Origin: an uncultured Granulosicoccaceae bacterium
GTDB taxonomy: Bacteria > Pseudomonadota > Gammaproteobacteria > Granulosicoccales > Granulosicoccaceae
Direction of reading: 5' to 3'
Length of the DNA stretch: 57,423 nucleotides
Assembly: GCA_938035945.1 (NCBI GenBank)
Contig: CALHOU010000112.1
Coordinates: forward strand, 1 to 57,423
Within the stretch, counting starts at the first letter, position 1; every line of letters starts with the position of its first letter. The translations under genes were made by a program, and so were the position numbers. This document shows positions 48,170-56,961 of this stretch, piece by piece. The notes beneath the pieces are model-generated. The model worked only from the letters and a program-made list of their open reading frames with translations, did not search any database and was not told the origin of the DNA.

Positions 48170-49906
48170 TTAGCTTTCACTTATCTGGATATGCGCTACT
48201 TGAAGTTGCAAATTTTGGCTGCCACGGAAATGGTTAACCGATAAGGCATAGACGACGTGAACGGTGTCGCCAATTGAAAAGCTGTTTGGCTGGTTAAACG
48301 CAATCGCATCGTAGATGTTGCCGTAGTCATCCGAGTCGCCGGGGCACGATCGAAGACTGAGCTTCAAATGCCCTGTTCCGACTTCTCTTGCACTCTCAAC
48401 CATGAACAGATCGTCAAATTGTGGCGCGGGAAATTCCTGGCCCCACGGGCAGATGTCGGCAATTAGCGTTGCCGTGGTCAAGGTACGATCGGCATCACCT
48501 AAGCTGCCGTCGCTGTGCAATTCGCGATTGGGTAATTCGCCATCGAGCACCCGCTTCACCTCCTTATTAAACGCTTCGCTAAATTCGCTGAACCGCGAGC
48601 GCGCAAGGCTTAAGCCTGCCGCCATGGCATGCCCACCAAATTTGTTTATAAGATCAGGATTGTTGGTGGCAACTGAATCCAGCACATCTCGGATATGCAC
48701 GCCGGGGATTGATCGTGCGGACCCTTTCACAAAGTCATCGCCATCAGCAGCGAAGACCACAACTGGCTTATTCAACTGCTCTTTAAGGCGCCCCGCCACA
48801 ATACCTATCACGCCTTGATGCCAACTTTCATCAAATAGAACCAATCCAAAGGCAGCCTGACTACCCACGTTTAGCAATTCGTCGTCAGCCAACACGCTTT
48901 GCGCTTCTTCGCGCATTTTTTGTTCTATGGAACGGCGTTGTTTATTCAATGTGTCTAGATCGGTGGCAAGCTTTAAGCTTTGTGCTTCGTCTTCACACAA
49001 TAAACATTCAACCCCGCGCGTCATGTCATCCAAACGCCCTGCTGCATTCAAGCGCGGACCAATCGTATAGCCAATATCGCTCGCAGTGATGCGATCGGCA
49101 ACCCTGCCAGCTCTTGATAAGAGGGCAAGCACACCAGGTCGGGTATAGCCTTGGCGGATGCGGCGTAAGCCCTGCTCTACCAACGTTCGATTAATTTTGT
49201 CTAAAGGCACAACATCGGCGACGGTGCCGATTGCAACTAAGTCAAGAAAGTCAGCGAGTTTTACCTCACCGCCTGCAATACCTTCCTTGGCCAAGCGCGC
49301 ACGCAATGCCAGCAACACATAAAAACAAACGCCAACACCTGCCAAATTGCCACTGGGGAAAGTCGCGCCGGGAATATTCGGGTTAACCAATGCCACGGCA
49401 CGCGGTAACACAGCCGGTGGTAGGTGATGATCAGTTACCACAACATCAATGTTCAGTTCTCTCGCGCGTTCGACACCGTCAACTGAGGCCACACCATTAT
49501 CAACAGTGACAATTAAATCTGGTTTTGTTTTGGCAGCCACATCAACAATGGCTGGCGACAATCCATAGCCATAGTCGAAACGATTGGGCACCAGGTAATC
49601 AACCTGCTCATAACCCATTGCGCGAAGCGCCAGCACGGCCAAACAGGTGCTGGTAGCACCATCGCAATCATAATCGCCAACGATGAGCACTTTGTGCTGT
49701 GCCTGGCGTGCTTCGAGTAACCGATCGACAGCCGCGTCAATGCCAAGTAATGAATCCGGGCGAGGAAGGTCGGCTAAGGCAAATTTAAGTTCCTGGGCTG
49801 ATTCAACACCACGCGCGTTCAATAAACGATTAGCCAACTTGTTGGCATGCAGTTTTCGAAGCTTGGACGGTGCTGCAATGCGTGCGATGGTGACTGGAAC
49901 GCTCAT
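48170..49906 (-). CDS. recJ: single-stranded-DNA-specific exonuclease RecJ
   Basis: 578 residues. DHH-family motifs: VGDYDCDGATST at 77-87, DNGVA near 136, and the DHH triad itself at 159-161; a DHHA1 domain with GGHAMAAGLSL at about 420-430; OB fold at the end. It degrades 5' single strands in recombination and mismatch repair. Adjacent to the prfB/lysS pair on the same strand, a frequent gammaproteobacterial order. Start ATG 49906. Confidence 0.97.
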   Translation of the reverse strand: MSVPVTIARIAAPSKLRKLHANKLANRLLNARGVESAQELKFALADLPRPDSLLGIDAAVDRLLEARQAQHKVLIVGDYDCDGATSTCLAVLALRAMGYEQVDYLVPNRFDYGYGLSPAIVDVAAKTKPDLIVTVDNGVASVDGVERARELNIDVVVTDHHLPPAVLPRAVALVNPNIPGATFPSGNLAGVGVCFYVLLALRARLAKEGIAGGEVKLADFLDLVAIGTVADVVPLDKINRTLVEQGLRRIRQGYTRPGVLALLSRAGRVADRITASDIGYTIGPRLNAAGRLDDMTRGVECLLCEDEAQSLKLATDLDTLNKQRRSIEQKMREEAQSVLADDELLNVGSQAAFGLVLFDESWHQGVIGIVAGRLKEQLNKPVVVFAADGDDFVKGSARSIPGVHIRDVLDSVATNNPDLINKFGGHAMAAGLSLARSRFSEFSEAFNKEVKRVLDGELPNRELHSDGSLGDADRTLTTATLIADICPWGQEFPAPQFDDLFMVESAREVGTGHLKLSLRSCPGDSDDYGNIYDAIAFNQPNSFSIGDTVHVVYALSVNHFRGSQNLQLQVAHIQISES

Positions 49907-49911
49907 GCGAT

Positions 49912-50970
49912 TTATGAACTACGCCGCTTATTAAATAGATTGCGCAGCGAGAATCGTTTGAAAGAAAAACCAAGCGATCTGGCTTTTGGTTTTTCAACAA
50001 TCGCCTGACCTTCACACCCGTCTAGGATAAATTCTGCAAGCGCACCATTGGCCACAGCGTTTTGCGCCGGCGCTATCCATTGGTCGTGCAAATCTTTTTT
50101 AGCTTTCAGCAGTGCATCTTGATCACCGCATAGCCATGCGCTGTACACACCAAGATCAACCACAACCGTTTCACTATACTTTATTTCAGATGTATCCTGA
50201 GGCCAGAGAAATTCATCTGCACGCAGGGTTGGGACGCCAATGGATTTGCCATATCCACAGGCAAAGGCATCGTTTGCGATCAGTTGGAGTTCGTTGACCG
50301 TTTGGTATTCATGCAATTGCTCGCCGCCCCAAAACCACATAGCGTTTATAGGCAGCTGGCCGTTGGCTGCTCGACTCTGGTTAACCGGATGTGAATAAAA
50401 CAACATTTGCACTTCAGTGATTAAACGACGCCAATCACCCGCTTCACTTTTGCGCGGCAGGTAGTTAGCAATTTTACCGTTCGCCACTGCATGAGCAGGC
50501 CATGAATCCAAATGACTTGCATCCATACCGGTTAAGTAGTAGCTATTCGGTTTAGTTCGAATCACTTCCATACCATCGGCTTGAATCAGGTCGTTCAATG
50601 CTTGAATCAACTGATTGGAATCATCATCACTTAGCGCCAATGACTGCATCGGCAAGAGCCGCGCATTGTCTTTATCAGCTTGCAAATGAACCAATTCGGC
50701 ACAAACACAATGTTGTGGCGCTTTTTTGTCAGTGTCAAATAAAAAACGGTGTTGCGCGATCGGCAGTTGCCCTAAGCTAGGCACTGGTTGATGCAACACT
50801 TCCGCCAATGCCTGCTCGTAGGATTGCGTGGCAGTGCTTAGCACCTTCGAATCATTGATCTCAGGTGTATTTTGCGCACGATTTTGCTGGATTGGAGCAT
50901 CTTGCGCATGCGCTAGCGCGGAGAAGCAACCAGGGGCTAACAGGGTCAATCGGTTAGAATTGGTGCGCAT
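49912..50970 (-). CDS. COG4255-like protein (RpfE/phosphoglycerate mutase-related), recJ neighbour
   Basis: 352 residues. The segment LPINAMWFWGGEQLHEYQTV (about 218-237) is the conserved motif of a family annotated variously as COG4255, RpfE type or cofactor-independent phosphoglycerate mutase-like, which commonly lies beside recJ. The beginning (LTLLAPGCFSAL) matches the family's core start, so it is not necessarily a signal peptide. Residues 300-352 are basic. Start GTG or ATG 50970 and stop five bases before recJ. Function unknown. Confidence 0.75.
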   Translation of the reverse strand: MRTNSNRLTLLAPGCFSALAHAQDAPIQQNRAQNTPEINDSKVLSTATQSYEQALAEVLHQPVPSLGQLPIAQHRFLFDTDKKAPQHCVCAELVHLQADKDNARLLPMQSLALSDDDSNQLIQALNDLIQADGMEVIRTKPNSYYLTGMDASHLDSWPAHAVANGKIANYLPRKSEAGDWRRLITEVQMLFYSHPVNQSRAANGQLPINAMWFWGGEQLHEYQTVNELQLIANDAFACGYGKSIGVPTLRADEFLWPQDTSEIKYSETVVVDLGVYSAWLCGDQDALLKAKKDLHDQWIAPAQNAVANGALAEFILDGCEGQAIVEKPKARSLGFSFKRFSLRNLFNKRRSS

Positions 50971-51100
50971 TAATGGGTTTGTCTTCCGGATTATGGGCGA
51001 TTATGGTATCGAATTGGCATCCGATCAACCTTACAAGGAACTACTAAGCAAAGATTGCATCCTACACAGCAACTAATCACTTAATCAGGTTTCTAGCGGT

Positions 51101-53254
51101 ATGAAAAACAAGAAAGTCCTCATTGCCATAGTCATAGTACTCGTGGCAGCGTTTTTCGTATTCGATTTGGGCCGGTTCCTGAGCTTGGACTATTTAAAGA
51201 GTCAGCAAGCTGCGCTAAATGACTTGTATAGCAATCGACCATTTTTGGTTATTGCAAGCTTCTTCACTGTCTATGTTATTGCAACTTCCCTGTCGCTTCC
51301 GGGTGCAGTAATTTTAACCCTGGCAGCGGGAGCCATTTTCGGATTGTTCACCGGTACTTTAATCGTGTCGTTTGCTTCTTCGATTGGTGCAACAATCGCG
51401 TTTCTCGTATCACGCTTTTTATTGCGCGACACCATCGAATCGCGCTTTGGTGACAAGCTGCAAACATTTAACGACAACATTGACAAGGACGGCGCGTTTT
51501 ATTTATTCACTGTTCGCCTGGTTCCGGTCTTTCCGTTCTTCCTGGTAAACCTTGTTATGGGGTTAACCAAAATCAAAACTGGTGTGTTCTATCTGGTGAG
51601 CCAAATCGGTATGTTGGCCGGCACCATTGTGTTTGTAAACGCCGGTACCCAGCTAGCAAAAATCGACCGCCTTGGCGGAATTCTTTCACCGAAAATTATT
51701 TTCTCTTTTGCACTGTTGGGTATCTTTCCTCTGGTTGCGAAAAAAATCATCGATTTCATGAAAGCACGAAAAGTCTATGCCGACCACCCAAAACCAGAAA
51801 CCTTTGATCGCGATATTGTTGCGATTGGTGCGGGCGCCGGTGGTTTAGTCTCAGCTTACATAGGTGCGGCCGTCAAAGCGCGTGTTACTCTAATTGAGCG
51901 CCACAAAATGGGTGGTGATTGTCTGAACTTTGGCTGTGTTCCATCAAAAGCATTAATCCGCAGCGCAAAGCTCATGGATTCAATTAAGCATTCGGCTCAC
52001 TATGGCGTTGAAACTGCCAGCGGTGAAATTGATTTTGCGAAAACGATGGGGCGTGTGCACGATGTTATTAAAAAGATCGAGCCACATGATTCGGTTGAGC
52101 GTTATACAAACTTAGGCGTTGATGTTGTGCAAGGTGATGCAAAAATTACATCTCCTTGGACAGTTGAAGTCAATGGTAATACCCTAACCACCAGAAACAT
52201 CATCGTTGCTACTGGTGCGCAACCTTTCGTGCCACCCATTCCCGGTTTGGATAAAGTTGAATATCTAACATCGGACAACCTATGGAACATCACTGAACTA
52301 CCCAAGCGTCTTGTGGTACTCGGTGGAGGCCCTATTGGCTGCGAATTAACCCAAGCGTTCAAACGATTAGGCAGCGACGTGTGGCAGGTTGAAATGGTTG
52401 ATCGCATCATGAATCGCGAAGACCCTGAAATCTCAGAGATGATCCAACAAAAATTCATTGACGACGGCGTGAACGTGATGGTGAACACCAAAGCCGTTGG
52501 TGTTGAAGTGGATGATTCAGGTGAAAAATACCTGGTTTGCGAAAGAGACGGTGAAGAAATAAAACTTGCGTTCGACGAAATCATTGTTGCTGTTGGCCGT
52601 AGCGCGCGCTCGAAAGGTTTTGGGTTAGAAGAGCTCGAGATCAGCACCCGCAGAAACGGTACGATTGAAGTGAATGAGTATTTGCAAACGCGCTTCCCTA
52701 ACATCTATGCAGTTGGCGATGTCGCAGGCCCCTATCAATTTACCCACGTCGCCGCACATCAAGCCTGGTATGCCAGCGTGAATTCTTTGTTTGGTACGTT
52801 TAAGAAATTCCGCGCAGACTACCGCGTGATTCCATGGGCGACCTTTACTGACCCGGAAGTTGCGCGAGTTGGTTTAAACGAAACAGAAGCCAAAGAACAA
52901 AATCGTCCGTATGAGGTCACCACCTATGGCATAGATGATTTGGATCGAGCTATCGCTGATGGCGCGGCGCATGGCCATGTGAAAGTATTAACTGTACCAG
53001 GCAAAGATAAGATTCTTGGCGTTACCATAATTGGTGCAAACGCAGGTGAGTTGATCTCAGAATACGTATTAGCAATGAAACACGGCTTGGGATTAAATAA
53101 GATTCTGGGCACCATCCATATCTACCCCACCATGTCTGAGGCCAATAAATACGCTGCCGGTGAATGGAAGCGTGCACATCAACCGGAAACATTACTGAAG
53201 TGGGTTGAGAAATACCACACATGGCGACGCGGTGATAACAAAAAAGCGGCCTAA
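51101..53254 (+). CDS. TVP38/TMEM64 membrane protein - FAD-dependent oxidoreductase fusion
   Basis: 717 residues. The N-terminal ~225 residues form a DedA/TVP38 (VTT) integral membrane domain of four to six helices. Residues about 235-717 are a mercuric-reductase/lipoamide-dehydrogenase-like flavoenzyme with FAD motif AIGAGAGGLVSAY, redox pair Cys274/Cys279 (GGDCLNFGC), NAD site VVLGGGPIGCELTQ and the C-terminal dimerisation domain with HIYPTMSEA. Fusions of this kind are known in marine proteobacteria. The flavoenzyme is thereby tethered to the inner membrane; substrate unknown. Confidence 0.95.
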   Translation: MKNKKVLIAIVIVLVAAFFVFDLGRFLSLDYLKSQQAALNDLYSNRPFLVIASFFTVYVIATSLSLPGAVILTLAAGAIFGLFTGTLIVSFASSIGATIAFLVSRFLLRDTIESRFGDKLQTFNDNIDKDGAFYLFTVRLVPVFPFFLVNLVMGLTKIKTGVFYLVSQIGMLAGTIVFVNAGTQLAKIDRLGGILSPKIIFSFALLGIFPLVAKKIIDFMKARKVYADHPKPETFDRDIVAIGAGAGGLVSAYIGAAVKARVTLIERHKMGGDCLNFGCVPSKALIRSAKLMDSIKHSAHYGVETASGEIDFAKTMGRVHDVIKKIEPHDSVERYTNLGVDVVQGDAKITSPWTVEVNGNTLTTRNIIVATGAQPFVPPIPGLDKVEYLTSDNLWNITELPKRLVVLGGGPIGCELTQAFKRLGSDVWQVEMVDRIMNREDPEISEMIQQKFIDDGVNVMVNTKAVGVEVDDSGEKYLVCERDGEEIKLAFDEIIVAVGRSARSKGFGLEELEISTRRNGTIEVNEYLQTRFPNIYAVGDVAGPYQFTHVAAHQAWYASVNSLFGTFKKFRADYRVIPWATFTDPEVARVGLNETEAKEQNRPYEVTTYGIDDLDRAIADGAAHGHVKVLTVPGKDKILGVTIIGANAGELISEYVLAMKHGLGLNKILGTIHIYPTMSEANKYAAGEWKRAHQPETLLKWVEKYHTWRRGDNKKAA

Positions 53255-53306
53255 ATAACGGCTGCACCCCTGCCACAGAATCCATTCAATCGCGATAGAA
53301 TCACGT

Positions 53307-53330
53307 ATCGGCTAAATTCCATTAGCCGAT
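53307..53330. promoter_or_regulatory. 24-bp dyad upstream of the SDR gene
   Basis: ATCGGCTAA (53307-53315) pairs perfectly with TTAGCCGAT (53322-53330) across six bases. No T-run follows, so it is unlikely to be a terminator for the fusion gene; its place 17 bases before the SDR start suggests an operator. It may also act as a weak intercistronic hairpin. Confidence 0.45.
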
Positions 53331-53346
53331 CTACGTGGATTTGACT

Positions 53347-54078
53347 ATGGCATACATGGTAACTGGCGCATCATCCGGTATAGGCTCGGGTGTGGCTGCC
53401 GCTTTAGCATCGCAAGGGCAACACGTTATCGCTACAGCGCGCAATGTTGAACGTCTCCAAACCTTGAAAAGTAGTTACCCCGATAACATCCAAATTGTTA
53501 CTGCTGATTTATCAACCGGCTCAGGACGCAACACGCTCATTGCAGTGGCCAAAAATTTAGATCAAATTGATGGTCTCGTACATTGCGCCGGTTCCCAAGT
53601 ATCACCAACAAGTTATCATGCACTTGAAACAGATAAACTCAATGCTGATTTCAATGTACATGTCTCAGCGCCCATCGCTATCAACAATGCACTAAAGACA
53701 CAGCTAAGCGGTGCGCGCATTGTGTACATCGATTCATACTCGGCAAGTACTGTACGTGTGGGTTGGACGGGTTACTCAATTGTGAAAGCCGCAGCGCAAA
53801 TGGCAGCACGCGCGGCGGTCGAAGAGATGCGTGATTCTACTATCATTCGCGTGTTTCCCGGTGCGGTGCAAACGCCTTTGGTCAACGCCATCTTAACGTC
53901 GTCTCAGCCCTCTGCCACAGTTACCGCTTTTAAGGAAATTGAGGCCAAAGGCGAGATGTCGCAACCCTTAGAAATTGGAATATTTATCTCGAATATTTTA
54001 ACCAAAGCAACAGCTGACGATTTGAAACAACGCGATAGCTGGAACATTGGCAATCCGAATGATCACTACACAGATTAG
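53347..54078 (+). CDS. SDR family oxidoreductase
   Basis: About 243 residues. NAD(P) motif TGASSGIG near the N-terminus and the catalytic YSIVK (Tyr-x-x-x-Lys) preceded by the Ser of DSYSAS. The short-chain dehydrogenase/reductase class. The frame opens at GTG 53335 but ATG 53347 gives the usual N-terminus MAYMVTGASSG. Downstream of the TVP38 fusion by about 90 bases. Its stop overlaps the convergent SRPBCC gene (54075-54078). Substrate unknown. Confidence 0.92.
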   Translation: MAYMVTGASSGIGSGVAAALASQGQHVIATARNVERLQTLKSSYPDNIQIVTADLSTGSGRNTLIAVAKNLDQIDGLVHCAGSQVSPTSYHALETDKLNADFNVHVSAPIAINNALKTQLSGARIVYIDSYSASTVRVGWTGYSIVKAAAQMAARAAVEEMRDSTIIRVFPGAVQTPLVNAILTSSQPSATVTAFKEIEAKGEMSQPLEIGIFISNILTKATADDLKQRDSWNIGNPNDHYTD

Positions 54079-54581
54079 GATTTCAGCATTTGCCCAAGCT
54101 TATCCCAAGTCTGTTCTATTCCTTCAGCTGCACCCATTTCTAAAATCATTTGCAGCTCTTCTGCCGAATCATAAACATCAGTTGCCACTACCAGCGTCCC
54201 ACCATCTTCGTCAGTAAACACCATCGCCGTGTTTGAAACAGGCATACCTTCCTGATCAGCACCTTGTTCATCAACAAAATGATTGCGAAAGCCGTATGTA
54301 TTTTCAGCATCTATGCTGGTATAAACGAACTTGCCACGTTCAGTCTGACCATACCATTCGCCCTGTTCCTTATCTTCACAGGTCATACTGAACAAAGTCT
54401 CGCCGCCCACGGAGAAATCGAATTTTTCAACGCTTGCGCTCCAACCATCCGGAGCATACCAGCGAACAAAAATGTCTTTTTGCGTAAACGCTGCCCACAC
54501 TTTGTTTCTTGCAGCGTCGAACCGACGCTCAATAATGAGCGACTTTTTATCTTCGGAAACGGTAACGCTTGTCTTGCCCAT
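54075..54581 (-). CDS. SRPBCC (AHSA1-like) family protein
   Basis: 168 residues, a single START/Bet v1-like ligand-binding fold of the activator-of-Hsp90 (AHSA1) type: ERRFDAARNKVWAAFTQ at the start, the central VRWYAPDGW and the C-terminal EGIEQTWDKL are typical. Such proteins commonly lie behind an ArsR regulator; here the ArsR gene is 34 bases upstream on the same strand. Ligand unknown. Confidence 0.9.
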   Translation of the reverse strand: MGKTSVTVSEDKKSLIIERRFDAARNKVWAAFTQKDIFVRWYAPDGWSASVEKFDFSVGGETLFSMTCEDKEQGEWYGQTERGKFVYTSIDAENTYGFRNHFVDEQGADQEGMPVSNTAMVFTDEDGGTLVVATDVYDSAEELQMILEMGAAEGIEQTWDKLGQMLKS

Positions 54582-54615
54582 GCTGCTCTCCTAAGGATGT
54601 ATTAGTTTGAGGAGA

Positions 54616-54939
54616 CTATTCCTCTTTTAAGATTTCATCTAACTTGCTAAATCGACCTTCCCAAATTTTCTCGTACTGTTTCAAATGCTCGCTGGCAAAT
54701 TCAACCGTCGCCGTTTCCGCGCTAACTATTTGTTGTTTTCCCGACCTTCGTTTACTAACTAACCTGGCCTTTTCCAGCACTTTTAAATGTTTGGCCACTG
54801 CTGCAAAAGACATTTCATACTTTTGCGCCAATTCGCCAATGGTTAGCTCAGTCTCACAAACACGCTTCAAAATGTCGCGCCGAGTCGGATCGGCAAGCGA
54901 GTGAAATATGCTGTTAATGTCTAAATTACATTCAACCAT
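54616..54939 (-). CDS. ArsR family transcriptional repressor
   Basis: 107 residues, a winged helix-turn-helix protein: IFHSLADPTRRDILKRV, LTIGELAQKYEMSFAAVAKH and LKVLEKARLVSKRRSGKQ. The metal-binding CVC motif of arsenic sensors is absent, as expected for the ArsR group coupled to SRPBCC genes. Its start codon lies inside a 24-bp palindrome, implying autoregulation, and no ribosome site precedes ATG 54939. Confidence 0.95.
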   Translation of the reverse strand: MVECNLDINSIFHSLADPTRRDILKRVCETELTIGELAQKYEMSFAAVAKHLKVLEKARLVSKRRSGKQQIVSAETATVEFASEHLKQYEKIWEGRFSKLDEILKEE

Positions 54940-54951
54940 ATGGTTTAATGT
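54928..54951. promoter_or_regulatory. 24-bp palindromic operator at the arsR start codon
   Basis: ACATTCAACCATATGGTTTAATGT is palindromic at 22 of 24 positions, with a perfect AACCATATGGTT core (54934-54945). It contains the arsR start codon (54939-54937). It is the likely binding site of the ArsR protein. Confidence 0.7.
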
Positions 54952-54975
54952 ATATCAACAGTAGAGTACAATCAA
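54947..54975 (-). promoter_or_regulatory. predicted arsR promoter, possibly leaderless transcript
   Basis: On the minus strand TTGATT (54975-54970), a 17-base spacer and TACATT (54952-54947) resemble a sigma70 promoter (each 4 of 6). A start about 7 bases on would fall at 54940, immediately before ATG 54939, giving an mRNA without a leader. The operator covers the -10 box and start. Confidence 0.45.
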
Positions 54976-55009
54976 GCCTTGATTCAACTTTTTTTAGAGC
55001 ACACTGACT

Positions 55010-55528
55010 ATGACCAGCCCAAAACCTGCCGCCGGCGCGGCGCTACCCAGCTTTGCTGCTACTCGTCTTGATGGCAGCTCCATGACTTTCGAAGGTACAA
55101 ACGGTAAATGGTTTTTGTTGGTGGTGTACCGAGGCAAACATTGTGGTCGTTGCAAAAAATACCTAAACAAACTTGAAGCAATGCAAGGTCAATGGCGTGA
55201 TGCAGGCTTCGACATACTAGTAGTGTCCGGCGACCCGATTGAGAAAGCCAAAAGTGATGTTGAAGAGTTTGGTTGGACCTTTGACATCGCTTGTGACCTT
55301 AGCGAAGCCGATATGCGCAAGCTCGGCCTCTACGTCAGCGACCCACTGACACCCGATGAAACCGATCGTCGCTTTGCCGAGCCTGGTGTGTTTTGTCTTC
55401 GTCCAGATAACACAGTACAAATTGCAGCTATCTCAAACGGCCCATCAGCGCGTCCCGATTTGGATGAATTGTTGGATGGCATGGCATTCACGATTGAGCA
55501 CGATAAGCCTGCTCGAGGTATGGCCTAA
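55010..55528 (+). CDS. redoxin-domain (AhpC/TSA-like) protein
   Basis: 172 residues with a thioredoxin fold: LLVVYRGKHCGRCKKYLNKL carries a CGRC-type active site (Cys-Gly-Arg-Cys) at about 43-46, then DILVVSGDPIEKAKSDVEEF and the cis-Pro-containing FAEPGVFCLRPD. No signal peptide is seen, so it is likely cytoplasmic. Divergent from arsR across a 70-base gap. It probably reduces peroxides or protein disulfides; exact role unknown. Confidence 0.9.
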   Translation: MTSPKPAAGAALPSFAATRLDGSSMTFEGTNGKWFLLVVYRGKHCGRCKKYLNKLEAMQGQWRDAGFDILVVSGDPIEKAKSDVEEFGWTFDIACDLSEADMRKLGLYVSDPLTPDETDRRFAEPGVFCLRPDNTVQIAAISNGPSARPDLDELLDGMAFTIEHDKPARGMA

Positions 55529-55565
55529 TTTAAATGCTGCATAATCGCGCAATACCGTTTGCACA

Positions 55566-55592
55566 CAGGCTGAGCGCATTGCCAGCCTGCTT
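55566..55592 (+). terminator. possible weak terminator between convergent genes
   Basis: CAGGCTG (55566-55572) pairs with CAGCCTG (55583-55589) across ten bases, followed by CTTT. The U-tract is poor, so activity is uncertain. It lies between the redoxin stop and the Ldh-family stop. Confidence 0.3.
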
Positions 55593-55598
55593 TAAAAA

Positions 55599-56669
55599 CT
55601 ACGCCTCAACCAACATCGGTTTAAGTTGCGCTTCATTCATATCAAACAACTCAGCCACTTCATAGATCTGCCGCATAGTCTCAGCATCCACCGGAATGCC
55701 ATTAGCCAAGCGTTCTTTTTGGCTAATTTTTTCCGGCTCTCCCGGCATCAACAATTCATCAACACCTTTTGCTGTCGGCTTGGCTTTTATAAAATCGTAG
55801 AATTGAGTCGTGCGTCGAGCTATTTCATCGGCACTATCAAATGCAGAGGGATCAACAATGATAGAGAACATATTGTTGAACACACCTTCAGGGATGTACT
55901 TAGCGTCTGCAATGGTCTCCTGCCCTGCCAATGCACCAGCCAAAATCTCTGCAAACAAACCTAAACCTGAACCCTTATGCTCTCCAAATGCTGACAAAGC
56001 ACCACTTTTTGCAGTTGCCATCGGATTGGGATCGGTGGTGGGCACACCGTCAGCATCAACGAGGTAACCCAAAGGCACGGTTTCACCTTTATTACTGGCA
56101 ACACGGATTTTGCCAAAGGCCACTGTGCTGGTAGCCATGTCGAGTAATGGTTTGGCTTGACCTTCAATCGGCATAGCCATACTGATTGGGTTGGTGGCAA
56201 AGCCTGCCTCTTTTGACCCATAAGGCGCCACCAAAGGTTGATGCCCAACCACATTCACAAAGTGAATCGACACATAGCCTTTCGCCGCACAATACTCAGA
56301 GTAAGTGCCAACCCGAGACACGTGCCCCGCATTGCGCAATCCCAATACGGCTACGCGATGCTCGTCAATGGTTTTCATCGCATGATCCAGAGCGAGCAAA
56401 GTCATATGGTGACCAAACCCACGTTGTGCATCGACAACCGAAATTGCCCCGATAGGATCATGAAAAACGGGCGTTTGATTGGGTATCAAGTTGCCGTCAC
56501 GAACCTGCAATGCATACATAGGCAACATACCAATGCCGTGAGAGTCGTGTCCTGTCAAATTCGCGAGGATGAGATGATCAGAAACAATCATTGCTTCCTT
56601 CTCATTACATCCAAAACCACGCAGAACCGTATCCGTCAGCGTCTTTAATGAGTCACTGGTGTAGCGCAC
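55599..56669 (-). CDS. Ldh family (malate/L-lactate/sulfolactate) dehydrogenase
   Basis: 356 residues, the NAD(P)-dependent fold unrelated to Rossmann LDHs. It has HDSHGIGMLPMY, GHHMTLLALDHAM, ATNPISMAMP and KGSGLGLFAEILAGAL. The family includes malate, ureidoglycolate, (R)-sulfolactate and 2,3-diketogulonate dehydrogenases; specificity cannot be read here. GTG 56669 with GAGGG upstream is the start. Divergent from a GntR/FCD regulator. Confidence 0.92.
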   Translation of the reverse strand: MRYTSDSLKTLTDTVLRGFGCNEKEAMIVSDHLILANLTGHDSHGIGMLPMYALQVRDGNLIPNQTPVFHDPIGAISVVDAQRGFGHHMTLLALDHAMKTIDEHRVAVLGLRNAGHVSRVGTYSEYCAAKGYVSIHFVNVVGHQPLVAPYGSKEAGFATNPISMAMPIEGQAKPLLDMATSTVAFGKIRVASNKGETVPLGYLVDADGVPTTDPNPMATAKSGALSAFGEHKGSGLGLFAEILAGALAGQETIADAKYIPEGVFNNMFSIIVDPSAFDSADEIARRTTQFYDFIKAKPTAKGVDELLMPGEPEKISQKERLANGIPVDAETMRQIYEVAELFDMNEAQLKPMLVEA

Positions 56670-56705
56670 ATGACAACCCTCAATTGAAGTGGAATCAGTC
56701 TATTC

Positions 56706-56804
56706 GATTGATTGCATCAATCCAAGAGTATTGTCGTTGAGCCGAACACCGTTATCGAGCGGTTTGCAAGCGCGCCGATTGATCGTTATGTTGAACCGAT
56801 TGAT
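56706..56804. promoter_or_regulatory. three GATTGAT boxes between Ldh-family and GntR genes
   Basis: GATTGAT occurs at 56706-56712, 56777-56783 and 56798-56804; the first forms a perfect dyad with ATCAATC (56716-56722) across TGC. The last two are spaced 21 bases, two helical turns. They lie in the 292-base divergent region and are a likely operator set for the GntR-family regulator. Confidence 0.45.
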
Positions 56805-56961
56805 TAATAAATCACAATTAAGTGATAGCTTAGCGAGGATATGTTGTGTTAGATTGTACGTAGAGGCGAATTCATGTGAATCGCTTTTGTACATTTTCGC
56901 TTTTGTATATTGACGTGCCTTCATGCGTTGTTTATGGAAACTAGAGCGTTAGGGTTGATGT

